Source: Multifurca ochricompacta
Lineage: Eukaryota; Basidiomycota; Agaricomycetes; Russulales; Russulaceae
Direction of reading: 5' to 3'
Assembly: GCA_022496185.1 (NCBI GenBank)
Contig: WTXG01000022.1
Location: forward strand, 62,001 to 126,000
Length of the DNA: 64,000 nt
In this document: one piece after another, positions 20,769-32,142 of the stretch
Position numbering within the stretch: position 1 is the stretch's first letter
How the letters are laid out: every line of letters starts with the position of its first letter
The notes under the pieces: model-generated
The model's database searches: none
Told to the model about the DNA's origin: nothing
Seen by the model: the letters and a program-made list of their open reading frames with translations, nothing else
Made by a program: the position numbers and the translations under genes

Positions 20769-21358
20769 TGTTACGACTAGGGCCTAGTACCCCACTTTTC
20801 TTCACTCTCCCTGCCGTGGACCCTTCCCTTCCACCTACCCTTCACTTCTTGATTATGTCCCCGTCCTGGGATCCCTCACATGCCCTGCTCCCCTCCCCGT
20901 GACCGCTGCTTACATATGATGACTGTTGTTTACACTTTGTTTATGCCTTTCCTTATCGCTTATCTTCTTATCTCTAAGACTGGACACTTACTTAATACCC
21001 TATCAGAAGCCAGGCTTTACGCCCTCCACTTTCGTATATTTGGGCCCACTTGACTCTGTATCTCTTATCAATAGATGCTCACCTCATTACGTATATAAGC
21101 CCGCTGTAGACTACACTGTAGCTTCAGACTCGACTTATTGAATACATCAGTGTTTGTCTTCCGGACTTCCCCTTGAAACCTTTAACTCGATCATCTCAGT
21201 GCTTTTGGCACTTTCCGCTCAACATTGTCACTCGGGAACAGCCCCATTGACTTTGACTCAACCACTCGAACTCCAAGAGGTCTTATTGGTCTCTTATCTG
21301 AACACACGTACAACGCTGTCGCACAAGTTGTGCAGAACGTCTCACACTGGACGTAACA
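20769..21358 (+). repeat. Gypsy-B1 5' LTR
   Basis: 590 bp, TGTTACGACTAGG...GGACGTAACA. TATATAAG near 21101 and AGACTCGACTT about 30 nt downstream, the element that in B2 pairs with the primer site. About ten differences from 43580-44169, all CpG transitions as far as I can see. A sister subfamily of the B2 LTR, which is 574 bp and starts TGTTACGAACCCC. Confidence 0.9.
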
Positions 21359-22493
21359 CTGGTCCAGTCCGGTTTTTTCAATATATTTCATGTGGACTGG
21401 ACTGGCAACTGGTCTACAGTAACTCAAATATACTGCAACTGCAGACTGGACCGCTTAGGACCAGTCCATACCAGTCCGGTTTCGGTCCAACAACTGGTTG
21501 CAACCGGTTTTCATGCAACCAGTTCACAACCAGTCTGAACCAGTCCAAACTGGTCAGAGGTCAGTTCCCAGACACTTTCAAGACAAGAGATAAGCTAAAG
21601 TTAACCACATAAACTAAACTGTAGGAATATTGGTCATATATCATGGACTGGTTATTACAAGGAAAGATTAGATTAGATAAAGACAGAGCATTCTAATATA
21701 GATAACTACCATTAAACACTGCACAGAATGCAGATAGTGATGGATGCATAAGGCTTAAGGCAATCAGAGACACTCAGAATTGTGCATAGAGCAAGTATAT
21801 TACTATTACTACTATCCTACAAAGTTTCAGATCAGATCTTGCATCTGATCTGAAGTGAGACAAGAATCAGTTGCAGTGACTCAAAAAGGTGATTCAATGA
21901 TGCATCAGATTAAATTGCCTATATCTCCATGAATACCACTCATAATTACATCATTCCTTTTTTGGTATAAAGCTATTATGTACATCTGCCAGGCCTACAC
22001 CAAACACGTGGCTCTGTTTGGCCTAGCTTTGTTATTAATTTACAAATAACCAGAGAGTGCCAAACATTGAATCACATTTTTGAGTCACTGTAACTGATTC
22101 TTGTCTCACTTCAGATCAGATGCATGATCTGATCTGAAACTTTGTAGGATAGTAGTAATAGTAATATACTTGCTCTATGCACAATTCTGAGTGTCTCTGA
22201 TTGCCTTAAGCCTTATGCATCCATCACTATCTGCATTCTGTGCAGTTTTCAATGGTAGTTATCTATATTAGAATGCTCTATCTTATCTTATCTTTAAGGC
22301 ACCAAAAAGACCGGTCCAGACCGGTCCATACCGGTCTAGTCCGGTTTTTAGGCAGTCTATCATTGTTGATGGACTGCAGACTGCATGTGTGAAAAATTGG
22401 GGCAACTGCAACTGGTGGTCCGGTTGCCATCAGTCTGGTCCAGTCTGGTTTGCGGTCTTTTTTCGGTCCAATGGACTGGACTTTTAAACACTA
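21359..22493. mobile_element. hAT-X second copy (right-hand part) inside Gypsy-B1
   Basis: Begins CTGGTCCAGTCCGG and runs to the exact hAT end TTTAAACACTA at 22493. It is nearly identical to 44170-46569 minus its solo LTR. The 8 bp after it (CTCCGAAC, 22494-22501) are B gag sequence also found uninterrupted in B2 (about 27657), so this hAT was once inserted in B1 gag. Its left part and left TSD are missing, replaced by the junction to the 5' LTR. Confidence 0.88.
21663..22295. repeat. Long palindrome inside hAT-X (copy 2)
   Basis: Arms 21663-21900 and about 22064-22295 are inverted copies of each other, about 97% alike by eye, starting AAAGATTAGATTAG / ending TCTTATCTTATCTTT, around a spacer of about 160 bp. 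They can form a stem of over 230 bp. The same structure occurs at 44474-46371, where the spacer holds the solo LTR. No ORF. Confidence 0.85.
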
Positions 22494-23709
22494 CTCCGAA
22501 CCAGAGGAGTATGTAGAAGAACAAAGCGAAGAAGCACTGGTATTAGCATCGTCTACAGCCCCAGTTGCACCCAAAGTTGTCACATTCAGAGCCCCTGCTT
22601 TGACAACTCCCCAGATCTCTATACAGTCCACCAACACCGTCACCCCATTTTACCAAAATATGTCTACTATTGCCGCCCAGCTTCCAGACCCTGTCCCACC
22701 ACCAGTGGCAGCAGCACCACCAAACATTCCTCCCCCGTCCGGACGATTATCAGGAGTGCTCCCCCAGACATTCACCGGGGACCGCTCACAGAGCAAAAAA
22801 TTCATGCTGGAGTTCACGACCTTTAAGAACTTCAACCATGATGTCCCACAGATTGTCAATCCATTTCAACAAGCCAATCTGTTCCTTTCCCTGATTCGGG
22901 GGGATGCGGTTGATGACTGGACCATGGAACAGCTGGAATGGCTGAATGAACAAGTTGAGAGTGGATGTCGTACCACTAGTGAAGGTCTTTGGGAGACCAT
23001 CGCTGAAAGGTTTAAAGATGCCTTCACGGATGGGCAGGCCAAGCAGAAGGCAGCCCGAGAACTAAAGGCCCTTAGAATGGAAAAGGGAGAGTTGGATGCT
23101 TATGTCGCCAAGTTCAGAAGTCTCGCAAATAGGGCGGGCTATGATACAGATGAAGAGGCCACGTTGGACCTCTTTTCCCAAGGGTTGCCAAATCCCTTGG
23201 TCAAGAACATAATCCAATTTCACCATCCCCATGACTGGGATAGCTGGGTCGATGCTGCCCGACGACAACAGCAGGATTACCTCGACTTCCAAACATGCTT
23301 TGGAGTTGATACAAAGAAGGGAAAGACGCGAGACCAATGGAAAACAGCTTTCGGAGTGAAGCCTGCCCAGCATGCCCAGAGGGATCCAAACACTATGGAC
23401 ACCTCTGCAGACCGCGCCCGAGCTCGGGCAGTGCTCACAGAAGATGAACGGCAGACACTGATGAAGGAAGGACGATGCTTCCGCTGTAGAGCACTGGGAC
23501 ACATGTCCCGGGATTGTCCCAAGAAGGGAGTACATGTTGCGGCTGCAACCACCACAGCTGAAGCCCCTGTTCATAACAACCCCCCCGCTGTGGACAAACG
23601 ATCGAAAGAGGAGAAAGCTCAGGATATATGGGCTAATATGATGAAGGAAAGTGAAGAAGTGCGCGCCATCTTAGTGGAAAAGGCGTTTGCAAAGAAGGAT
23701 TTTTGTTAG
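22471..23709 (+). CDS. Gypsy-B1 Gag, ORF re-started inside the hAT end
   Basis: Open frame of 412 codons. The ATG at 22471 lies in the hAT-X terminal region (MDWTFKHY is hAT-derived) and B gag proper starts at SEPEEYVEEQSEE. Then come a Pro-rich region (PPPVAAAPPNIPPP), a retrotransposon Gag core (PQTFTGDRSQSKKFMLEFTTFKNFNHD...FLSLIRGDAVDDWTMEQLEWLNE...LDAYVAKFRSLANRAGYDTDEEATLDLFSQGLP) and a CCHC zinc knuckle CFRCRALGHMSRDC near residue 335. It ends KKDFC-stop at the GGATTTTTGTTAG overlap with pol. About 70 N-terminal residues present in B2 are missing. Role: RNA binding and particle formation; whether it is expressed is unknown. Confidence 0.8.
   Translation: MDWTFKHYSEPEEYVEEQSEEALVLASSTAPVAPKVVTFRAPALTTPQISIQSTNTVTPFYQNMSTIAAQLPDPVPPPVAAAPPNIPPPSGRLSGVLPQTFTGDRSQSKKFMLEFTTFKNFNHDVPQIVNPFQQANLFLSLIRGDAVDDWTMEQLEWLNEQVESGCRTTSEGLWETIAERFKDAFTDGQAKQKAARELKALRMEKGELDAYVAKFRSLANRAGYDTDEEATLDLFSQGLPNPLVKNIIQFHHPHDWDSWVDAARRQQQDYLDFQTCFGVDTKKGKTRDQWKTAFGVKPAQHAQRDPNTMDTSADRARARAVLTEDERQTLMKEGRCFRCRALGHMSRDCPKKGVHVAAATTTAEAPVHNNPPAVDKRSKEEKAQDIWANMMKESEEVRAILVEKAFAKKDFC
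23697..23709 (+). promoter_or_regulatory. Putative -1 frameshift site at the B1 gag/pol overlap
   Basis: GGATTTTTGTTAG: the gag frame reads GAT TTT TGT TAG and pol is open in the -1 frame across this point. The same GGATTTTT precedes the gag stop in B2 (28859) and both A copies. It is not a canonical X XXY YYZ heptamer; single-tRNA slippage on UUU is possible. Confidence 0.5.
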
Positions 23710-25232
23710 GCTCAAACCCATCGGCCTGGGCACGAGCACTCCATGTCACCTCTGTGTATGCTAGTTGATTCAAGTCATTAAAAATACCAGTTCATTTTGA
23801 AACTACACAGAGGACGGCCAACCGAGATATATTAGTGGACTCTGGAGCCACAGATAACTTCATTCACCCACGACTTATTAAAACGATGGGCCTGGGAAGG
23901 CTGGCACTTCCCCAGGAAAAGAATATCTGGAATATTGATGGAACGGCCAACCATGCCGGCAAGATCACCCACTACACGGATCTAAAAGTCCAGGTTGGGG
24001 AAATAACAAGGACCATTCATTTCCTGATTACTGACCTAGGAGACGAAGATCTTATCTTGGGTTATCCATGGCTTGCAGCCTTCGAACCAAAAATAAACTG
24101 GGCTGACGCGATGATGGACAAGGACTCATATCCAACAATCATTACGTCGATAGGCTACGATTATGCAGTCCGACATCCGGTAGCAAGGGCTGTGCGTACA
24201 GAGGAGGATCCCAGCTACTGCTATGTCACCAAAGCATCGGAGCTAGCCCAGAAAGCTGTACAAGGACAGAACGAGAAGACCTACCACGATGTAGTACCAG
24301 ATGTTTACCAGCGACACTGGAAGGTATTCTCCGAAGAAGAGTCACATCGCTTTCCCCCGGAGCGGCCATGGGATCATGCCATCGACTTTCTCCCCAATAC
24401 CCCGGCCGCAATAGATTGTAAAATCTATCCACTGTCCCAGTCCGAACAAACTGCACTCACGGAATTCCTGGAAGAACATCTGGCCAAAGGATACATTCGC
24501 CCGTCCAAGTCGCAGTATGCCTCGCCCTTCTTCTTCATCGAAAAGAAGGACGGCAAGCTGCGACCTGTCCAGGACTACCGAAAGATCAATGCGTACACTG
24601 TAAAGAATGCCTATCCCCTACCACTGATTTCTGAACTCATTGACACCATGAGGGATAAATCCCTCTTCTCCAAAATGGATGTGCGATGGGGTTATAATAA
24701 TGTCAGGATCAAGGAGGGCGACCAATGTAAAGCGGCATTCAAAACAAATCAAGGGTTGTTCGAGCCGAATGTAATGTTCTTTGGCCTTACGAATTCACCA
24801 GCAACGTTTCAGGCCATGATGAACCACATATTCCGCGACCTTATTCTTACTGGCGAAGTTGTGGTCTATATGGATGATATCCTGGTAGCCACCTCTGACG
24901 ACCTAAGCCATCACCGAGAATGAGTACACCAGGTGCTAGACATACTACATGAACACGACCTCTACCTCAAACCAGCCAAATGCTCCTTCAAACAAAAGAG
25001 CGTCGAATACCTGGGAGTCATTCTAGAGGGAGGACGAGTGCGCATGGATCCCATCAAAGTGCAAGGGATTCGAGAATGGCCTGTACTGACCTGCATCAAA
25101 GATGTCCGATCATTCATCGGATTCTGTAACTTCTACCGACGCTTCGTCAAAGGGTTTTCAGGCATGGCACAACCACTGAATGATCTCTTGAAGAAGGATG
25201 TACCATGGCGTTGGGAAGCCGCACAGCAATGA
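23710..25232 (+). pseudogene. Gypsy-B1 protease and reverse transcriptase
   Basis: Protease DILVDSGATDNFIHPRLIKTMGLGRL (the DSG active site is at about 23837), then [104 protein letters not shown] (catalytic YMDD) and FIGFCNFYRRFVKGFSG. A TGA at 24921 replaces the CGA seen at the same place in B2; a second TGA lies at about 25230. The frame is otherwise open. Closest recognised type: Tf1/sushi chromoviruses. Confidence 0.92.
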
Positions 25233-26767
25233 GCATTTGAGCAGATTAGAGATATCGTCGGCTCAGAACCAGTACTCATTCAACCCGACTTAAGTCACCC
25301 CTTTGAGCTGGAAGTGGATGCCTCTCACTTCGCGAACGGAGCAGTACTATACCAAAGAGATGCCACGCAGACACTTCATCCAGTGGCATATTACTCTGAA
25401 ACCTTCTTGCTGGCAGAGCGAAATTATGATATCTGGGATAGAGAGCTTCTAGCCATTGTCAAAGCATTGCAACACTGGCGGCCTTACCTGGCAGGAACCC
25501 CCCATAAAACCGTCATTCACACTGATCATTCCAATTTGCTGTACTGGAAGGAACCCCATAAAATCAGCCGACGCGTAGCGCGAGAGGTTCTGGAACTTGA
25601 AGAGTATAACTTCACCTTGAAACACATCGCAGGAAGTCAAAATGCGAGAGCAGATGCGTTGTCACGAAGGCCGGACATGCATACTGGAGAGGATGACAAT
25701 AACGACATCACTGTTCTTCCTGAGGAAGTGTTTGCGAAGACTGCCGTTGTCAGCCTCCACGATATGGACCTGTGGGCACAAGTTTCACAGAACATGAACC
25801 AGGAAGTATGTCGCTCATGGGCCGATGCGCACAATTTGAAAGAAATAAACGGCCTGTGGTGGAAAGATGGAGATCGGCTCGTTGTCACTGGTGGCGACAA
25901 CATTAAGAGGGGGGTGATCCATTTTCACCACGACCTCCCCTCTGCTGGCCACCCTGGTATCGCCAACACCTATGCCCTTGCCAAGCGTGACTACTGGTGG
26001 CCCAACATGAAAAAGGATGTTGAAAACTATGTGCAAGGATGTGCAGCATGTCAAGCAAACAAAGTAAATACACACCCGAGAATCCCGCCAATGTATCCCA
26101 TTACCCCCATATCGTCAACCCCTTTCCAAACCATTGCAATGGACTTCATCGTCAAACTACCCGAATCACTGGGCTTTGACACCATTCTCACAATCACTGA
26201 CCATGACTGTTCCAAAGCAGCCCTGTTCATACCTTGTAATGAGACGATCACAGCGGAAGGAGTGGCAAGACTATACCTGGATCATGTATATCGCCACTAT
26301 GGTCTCCCCAAAAAGATTATATCCGACAGAGATACCCGATTCACATCCACATTTGCCAAAGCCCTGTGTCAAACATTGGGCATCGCACAGAACATCTCTA
26401 CAGCTTACCATCCACAGACAGACGGACAATCTGAACGGACAAACCAATGGTTGGAGCAGTATCTTCGGTTCTGGTGTAACGAATGACAAAATGACTGGGC
26501 GGAGTGGCTATCAACTGTGGAATTTGCACACAACTCATGGCCTAATGGGACGACAAAAGCTACCCCCTTCTCCCTTATCATGGGCTGGACCCCGCACACC
26601 ACATGGACGGATAAGCCCACGAATGTCCCCTCAGTAACCCAACGAATACACCAATGGGAAGACTTACGGCAATCGGCCAATGAAAATCTGGCAAAAGCAC
26701 AGCAAGCCCTAGCCGCGCAGCCAAGCACGTTCACACCTTATCAGCCCAATGACTGGGTCTGGCTCAA
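25233..26767 (+). pseudogene. Gypsy-B1 RNase H and integrase (first part)
   Basis: RNase H: FELEVDASHFANGAVLYQ, NYDIWDRELLAIVKAL, VIHTDHSNLLYW and GSQNARADALSRRPD carry the D-E-D-D residues. Integrase: HH..CC zinc region (HHDLPSAGHPGIANTY...CAACQANK), first Asp in IAMDFIVKLP, second in IISDRDTRFTS, Glu in YHPQTDGQSERTNQWLEQYLR. A TGA at about 26484 (NE-stop-QND) corresponds to CGA in B2. The gene is split at 26767 by Gypsy-B2 (TSD CTCAA, 26763-26767) and resumes at 41869. Confidence 0.9.
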
Positions 26768-27341
26768 TGTTACGAACCCCGTCTTCGCCCGTATTCTTTT
26801 TCTTACCCAACGATGACCCCTCTCTACCGCCCACGCTCCACTACCAGATCACATCTCCATCGTGGGATCCATCACATGCCCTTTGTCCCTCCCCGTGACC
26901 TTCTTGTTTGCTTATGTTTACCTGTCCTTATCTCTGTTATCGCTTATCTCCTTATCGTACAACCGGACACTTACTTAATACCCTATCAGAAGCCAGGCTC
27001 TATGCCCTCCGCTTCCGGATATTTGGGCCCACTTGACCCCGCGTTCTTATCTCGTAGACGCTCACTGAATTACGTATATAAGTCCACTGTAGCTACCCTG
27101 TAGACCTCAGACTCGACTTATTGAATACATCGGTGTTTGTCTTCTGGACTTCCCCTTGAAACCCTTGACTCGACCATCTCAGTGCTTTTGGCACTTTCCG
27201 CTTAACATTGTCACTAGGGAACAGCCCCTTTGACTTTGACTCGTCCACCTGAACTCCAAGAAGCCCTATTGGCCTCTTATCTGAACACGCATACGAAGCT
27301 GTCGCACAAGTCGTGCAGAACGTCTCACACCGGACGTAACA
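26768..27341 (+). repeat. Gypsy-B2 5' LTR
   Basis: 574 bp, TGTTACGAAC...CGGACGTAACA. TATATAAG box at 27075-27082. The predicted RNA start about 34 nt downstream falls on AGACTCGACTT (27109-27119), which is complementary to the primer site at 27344-27354. No ATG occurs between 27109 and 27499. Confidence 0.93.
27075..27119 (+). promoter_or_regulatory. Gypsy-B2 core promoter and predicted RNA start
   Basis: TATATAAG (27075-27082) followed at the usual distance by AGACTCGACTT (27109-27119). The start is inferred from TATA spacing and from the complementarity to the primer site; no transcript data. Confidence 0.6.
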
Positions 27342-27343
27342 TC

Positions 27344-27354
27344 AAGTCGAGTCT
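27344..27354 (+). other. Gypsy-B2 self-primer binding site
   Basis: AAGTCGAGTCT, two bases after the 5' LTR, is an 11-nt exact complement of the predicted RNA 5' end (27109-27119). There is no TGG or other tRNA 3'-end complement here. Tf1 of fission yeast primes reverse transcription with its own folded 5' end in just this way. Confidence 0.75.
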
Positions 27355-27360
27355 CTCACA

Positions 27361-28871
27361 GTGGCTTCCAGCCGCAGTCAGACCCTCTTCCGGGAAGAAC
27401 TCATCGAACGCAGAGACGAGAATAATCTTTCACAGCAAGTACTTGGCTCTGCCGCCTGGAAGGATTTTGAATCCGAGTTTGGATACTACGTCTATCACGA
27501 TGGAAGATACCAACCGGTAGAATACGACGACGAAAAGAGAGTCTGGTATTGTATCCGATACTCGGAAAGCTGACACTCTTGGGTCACCACAGGACCCGCC
27601 CCACCTGAATTTGGACTAGGCCCGTGGAGAGAAAATCCTCCGGCCATTGTCACGGACTCCGAACCAGAGGAGTACGTAGAAGAACCCAGCGAAGAAGAAG
27701 CACCGGCATTAGCAGCGACTACGTCTCCGGTTGCACATAAGGTTGTCACGTTCAGAGCCCCTGCTTTGACAACCCCCCAGATATCAATACGATCCACAGC
27801 TACCGTCACCCCATCCCTTCCACACATGTCTACCATCGCCGCTCAGCTTCCGGATCCCGCCCCACCAGCCCCAGTGGTGGCACCACCAACATCCCTCCCC
27901 CGTCCGGACGATTGTCAGGAGTGCTTCCCCAGACATTCACTGGGGACCGCTCACAGAGCAAAAATTCATGCTGGAGTTCACGACCTTTAAGAACTTCAAC
28001 CATGACGTCCCACAAATTGTTAACCCATTTCAACGGGCCAATTTGTTCCTCTCTCTGATTCGAGGGGATGCGGTTGACGACTGGACCATGGAACAGCTGG
28101 AATGGCTGAACGAACAAGTTGAGAGTGGGCGTCGTACCGCGAGTGAAGGTCTTTGGGAGACCATCGCGGAATGGTTTAAAGATGCCTTCACGGATGGGCA
28201 GGCCAAGCAGAAGGCAGCCCGAGAGCTCAAGTCCTTAGGATGGAAAAGGGAGAGTTGGACGCATATGTCGCTAAATTCAGAAGTCTCGCGAATAGGGCTG
28301 GCTATGACACAGATGAGGAGGCCACATTAGACCTCTTCTCACAAGGGTTGCCCAATCCCCTGGTCAAAAACATAATCCAGTTCCACCACCCCATGACTGG
28401 GACACCTGGGTTGACGCCGCCCGACGACAACAACAAGACTACCTCGACTTCCAAACACGCTTTGGAGTTGATACCAAAAAGGGAAAGACGCGAGACCAAT
28501 GGAAAGCGGCCTTTGGAGTGAAACCTGCCCAGTATGCCCAGAGGGATCCAAACGCCATGGATACCTCCGCGGATCGTGCCCGAGCCCGGGCAGCGCTCAC
28601 GGAAGATGAACGACAGGTGTTGATGAAAGAAGGGCGGTGCTTCTGCTGTAAGGCACTAGGGCATATGTCCCGAGACTGTCCGAAGAAGGGAGTACGCGTC
28701 GCGGCTGCGACTACCACAGCCGAGGCTCCTATTCATAACAACCCACCCACTGTGGACAAACGATCAAAAGAAGAAAAGGCTCAGGATATATGGGCTAGTA
28801 TGATGAAGGAGAGCGAAGAAGTGCGCACCATCTTAGTAGAGAAGGCATTTACGAAGAAGGATTTTTGTTAG
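27361..28871 (+). pseudogene. Gypsy-B2 gag
   Basis: The frame starts 20 nt after the LTR at GTGGCTTCC, where an ATG would be expected: ASSRSQTLFREELIERRDENN...YYVYHDGRYQPVEYDDEKRVWYC. A TGA at 27571 and several frameshifts follow. Pieces 27766-28000 (Pro-rich), 27968-28330 (Gag core LEFTTFKNFNHDVPQIVNPFQ...LIRGDAVDDWTMEQ), 28240-28450 and 28518-28871 (CCHC knuckle CFCCKALGHMSRDC, end KKDFC) together cover the full Gag. It supplies the N-terminus missing in B1. Not functional. Confidence 0.88.
28859..28871 (+). promoter_or_regulatory. Putative -1 frameshift site at the B2 gag/pol overlap
   Basis: GGATTTTTGTTAG, identical to B1. The pol frame (starting in the -1 frame and reading LGSNPSAWARALHVTSVYASRFKS) is open through it, while gag stops at TAG. 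Confidence 0.5.
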
Positions 28872-31800
28872 GCTCAAACCCATCGGCCTGGGCACGAGCA
28901 CTCCATGTTACCTCTGTGTATGCTAGTCGATTCAAGTCATTAAAAATACCAGTTCATTTCGAAACTACACAGAGGACGGCCGACCGAGATATATTAGTGG
29001 ACTCTGGAGCCACAGACAACTTCATTCACCCGCGACTGATTAAAACAATGGGCCTGGGAAGACTGGAGCTTCCCCAAGAGAAAAATATTTGGAATATCGA
29101 TGGAACGGCCAATCGTGCTGGCAAGATCACCCACTACACAGATCTACAAGTCCAGGTTGGGGAAATCACAAAGACCATTCGCTTCCTGATCACAGACCTA
29201 GGAGATGAGGACCTTATCTTGGGTTATCCATGGCTTGCAGCCTTCGAACCAAAGATAAACTGGGCTGACGCAACCATGGACAAAGACTCGTACCCAACAA
29301 TTATTACATCGCTAGGGTACGATTATGCGATCCGGCATCCAGTAATAAAGGCTGTGCGTACAGAGGAGACCCCGGCTACTGTTACTCACCAAAGCATCGG
29401 AGTTGGCCCAGAAGGCGGTACAGGGACAGACTGAGAAAACCTATCACGAGGTAGTGCCGGATGTTTACCAGCGGCATTGGAAGGTATTCTCCGAGGAAGA
29501 GTCACATCGTTTTCCTCCGGAGCGACCATGGGATCATGCCATTGACCTTCTCCCTGATACGCCGGCCGCCATAGACTGTAAAATCTACCCCCTGTCCCAG
29601 TCTGAACAAGCTGCACTTACGGAATTCCTGGAAGAACATCTGGCCAAAGGATACATTCGCCCATCTAAGTCGCAGTATGCCTCGCCCTTCTTCTTCATCA
29701 AAAAGAAGGATGGCAAACTGCGACCTGTCCAGGATTACCGAAAGATCAATGCGTATACTGTAAAGAATGCCTACCCCCTGCCACTGATTTCCGAACTCAT
29801 TGACACCATGAGGGACAAGTCCCTCTTCTCAAAAATGGATGTACGGTGGGGCTACAACAATGTCAGGATCAAAGAAGTGACCAATGTAAAGCGGCATTCA
29901 AGACAAATCAAGGGCTGTTTGAGCCGAATGTCATGTTCTTTGGCCTTACAAATTCACCGGCAATGTTTCAGTCCATGATGAACCATATATTCCGCGACCT
30001 TATTCTTACTGGTGAGGTCGTGGTCTATATGGACGACATCCTTGTAGCCACCTCAGACGACCTAGACCATCACTGACAACGAGTACACCAGGTACTAGAC
30101 ATCCTACAGGAACACGACTTATACCTTAAACCAGCTAAGTGCTCCTTTGAACAACGGAGCGTCGAATACCTGGGAGTCATTCTAGAGGGAGGACAAGTAC
30201 GCATGGATCCCATTAAAGTGCAAGGAATTCGAGAATGGCCTGTACCAACCTGTGTCAAAGACGTCCGATCATTCATCGGATTCTGTAACTTCTACCGACG
30301 CTTTGTCAAGGGATTTTCCGGCGTTGCACAACCATTAAATGATCTCTTAAAGAAGGACGTACCATGGCACTGGGGGGCCGCGCAGCAGCAGGCATTTGAG
30401 CAGATCAGGACATTGTCGGCTCAGAGCCTGTACTCATTCAACCCGACCTGAGCCGCCCCTTCGAACTGGAAGTAGACGCTCTCACTTCGCGAATGGAGCC
30501 GTACTGTACCAAAAGGATGCCACGCAGACACTCCATCCAGTGGCATATTACTCTGAGACTTTCTCGCCGGCAGAACGAAATTATGAATCTGGGATAGAGA
30601 ACTACTAGCCATTATTAAGGCTTTACGACACTGGAGGCCTTACCTAGCAGGAACTTCCCATCAAACTATCATCTATACTGATCATTCCAACTTGTTGTAT
30701 TGGAAAGAACCCCATAAAATCAGCCGACGCGTAGCGCGAGAGGTTCTGGAACTCGAAGAGTACAATTTCACCCTGAAACACATCGCAGGAAGTCAAAATG
30801 CGAGAGCAGATGCGTTGTCACGAAGGCCGGATATGCATACCGGGGAGGATGACAATAATGACATTATCGTTCTCCCTGAGGAAGTGTTTGCGAAGACCGC
30901 TGTAGTCAGCCTCCATGACATGGACCTGTGGGCACAAGTGTCACAGAACATGAACCAGGAACTATGCCGCTCATGGGCCGATGCGCACAATTTGAAAGAA
31001 CTAAACGGCCTTTGGTGGAAAGATGGGGATCGACTCGTTGTCACCGGTGGCGACAACATTAAGAGGGGGTGATCCATTTTCACCACGACCTTCCCTCCGC
31101 TGGCCACCCAGGCATTGCCAACACCTATGCCCTTGCCAAACGCGACTACTGGTGGCCCAACATGAAAAAGGATGTTGAAAGTTACGTGCAGGGATGTGCC
31201 GCATGTCAAGCAAACAAAGTGAACACACACCCAAAAGTCCCGCCAATACAACCTATTACCCCCATATCGTCGACCCCTTTCCAAACCATTGCGATGGACT
31301 TCATTGTTAAACTACCTGAGTCACTGGGCTTCGATACCATCCTTACGATCACCGACCATGATTGTTCCAAGGCGGCCCTGTTCATACCCTGTAATGAGAC
31401 AATCACAGCAGAAGAAGTGGCAAGACTGTACCTGGATCACGTATACCGACATTATGGTCTCCCCAAAAAGATCATATCCGACAGAGATACCAGGTTTACA
31501 TCCACGTTTGCCAGAGCCCTGTGTAAAACACTGGGCATTGTACAGAACATCTCCACGGCCTACCATCCACAGACAGATGGACAGTCCGAACGGATGAACC
31601 AATGGTTGGAGCAGTATCTTCGGTTCTGGTGTAATGAACGACAAAACGACTGGGCAGAATGGCTGTCAACTGCGGAGTTTGCACACAACTCATGGCCCAA
31701 CGGAACGACAAAGGCCACCCCTTTCTCCCTTATCATGGGCTGGACCCCGCGTACCACGTGGACGGATAAACCCACCAACGTCCCTTCGGTAACCCAACGA

Positions 31801-32137
31801 ATGCGCCAATGGGAAGACTTACAACAATCAGCCAATGAAAATCTAGCAAAAGCACAGCAGGCCCTAGCTGCGCAGCCAAGCACGTTCACACCTTATCAAC
31901 CCAATGACTGGGTCTGGCTCGAAGGGAAAAATATTCACACATCACACCCCACCGCTAAACTAGCGCCTCGACGCCACGGACCCTTCCAGGTCATAAGAAA
32001 GCTGTCAGACGTGTCATACGAACTGCGATTGCCGCCCAAATGGAAGATTCATCCCATCTTCCATGCCAAACTTCTAACACCATACAAGGAGACATCCCTT
32101 CATGGGGAAAACTTCCCAAGACCCTCACCTGACCTTA
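28872..32137 (+). pseudogene. Gypsy-B2 pol up to the Gypsy-A2 insertion
   Basis: Protease (28865-29434, DILVDSGATDNFIHPRL); RT in frames 29403-29978, 29846-30076 (YMDDILVAT; TGA at about 30075 where CGA is expected) and 30203-30451; RNase H in 30396-31072 (broken near 30480 and 30590); integrase 31069-32137, fully open: zinc region HHDLPSAGHPGI...CAACQANK, D in IAMDFIVKLP, D in IISDRDTRFTS, E in HPQTDGQSERMNQ, then the GPY/F-type module KLAPRRHGPFQVIRKLSDVSYELRLPP. A2 is inserted after DLID, before the chromodomain. Confidence 0.92.
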
Positions 32138-32142
32138 TTGAC

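Noticed and set aside
20769..21358. Simple solo LTR in hAT-X
   Set aside because: CTGGT on both sides suggests it, but gag-pol of the same subfamily and a second 590-bp LTR follow, and the right CTGGT/hAT junction recurs at 44170; a recombinant 5' end fits better.
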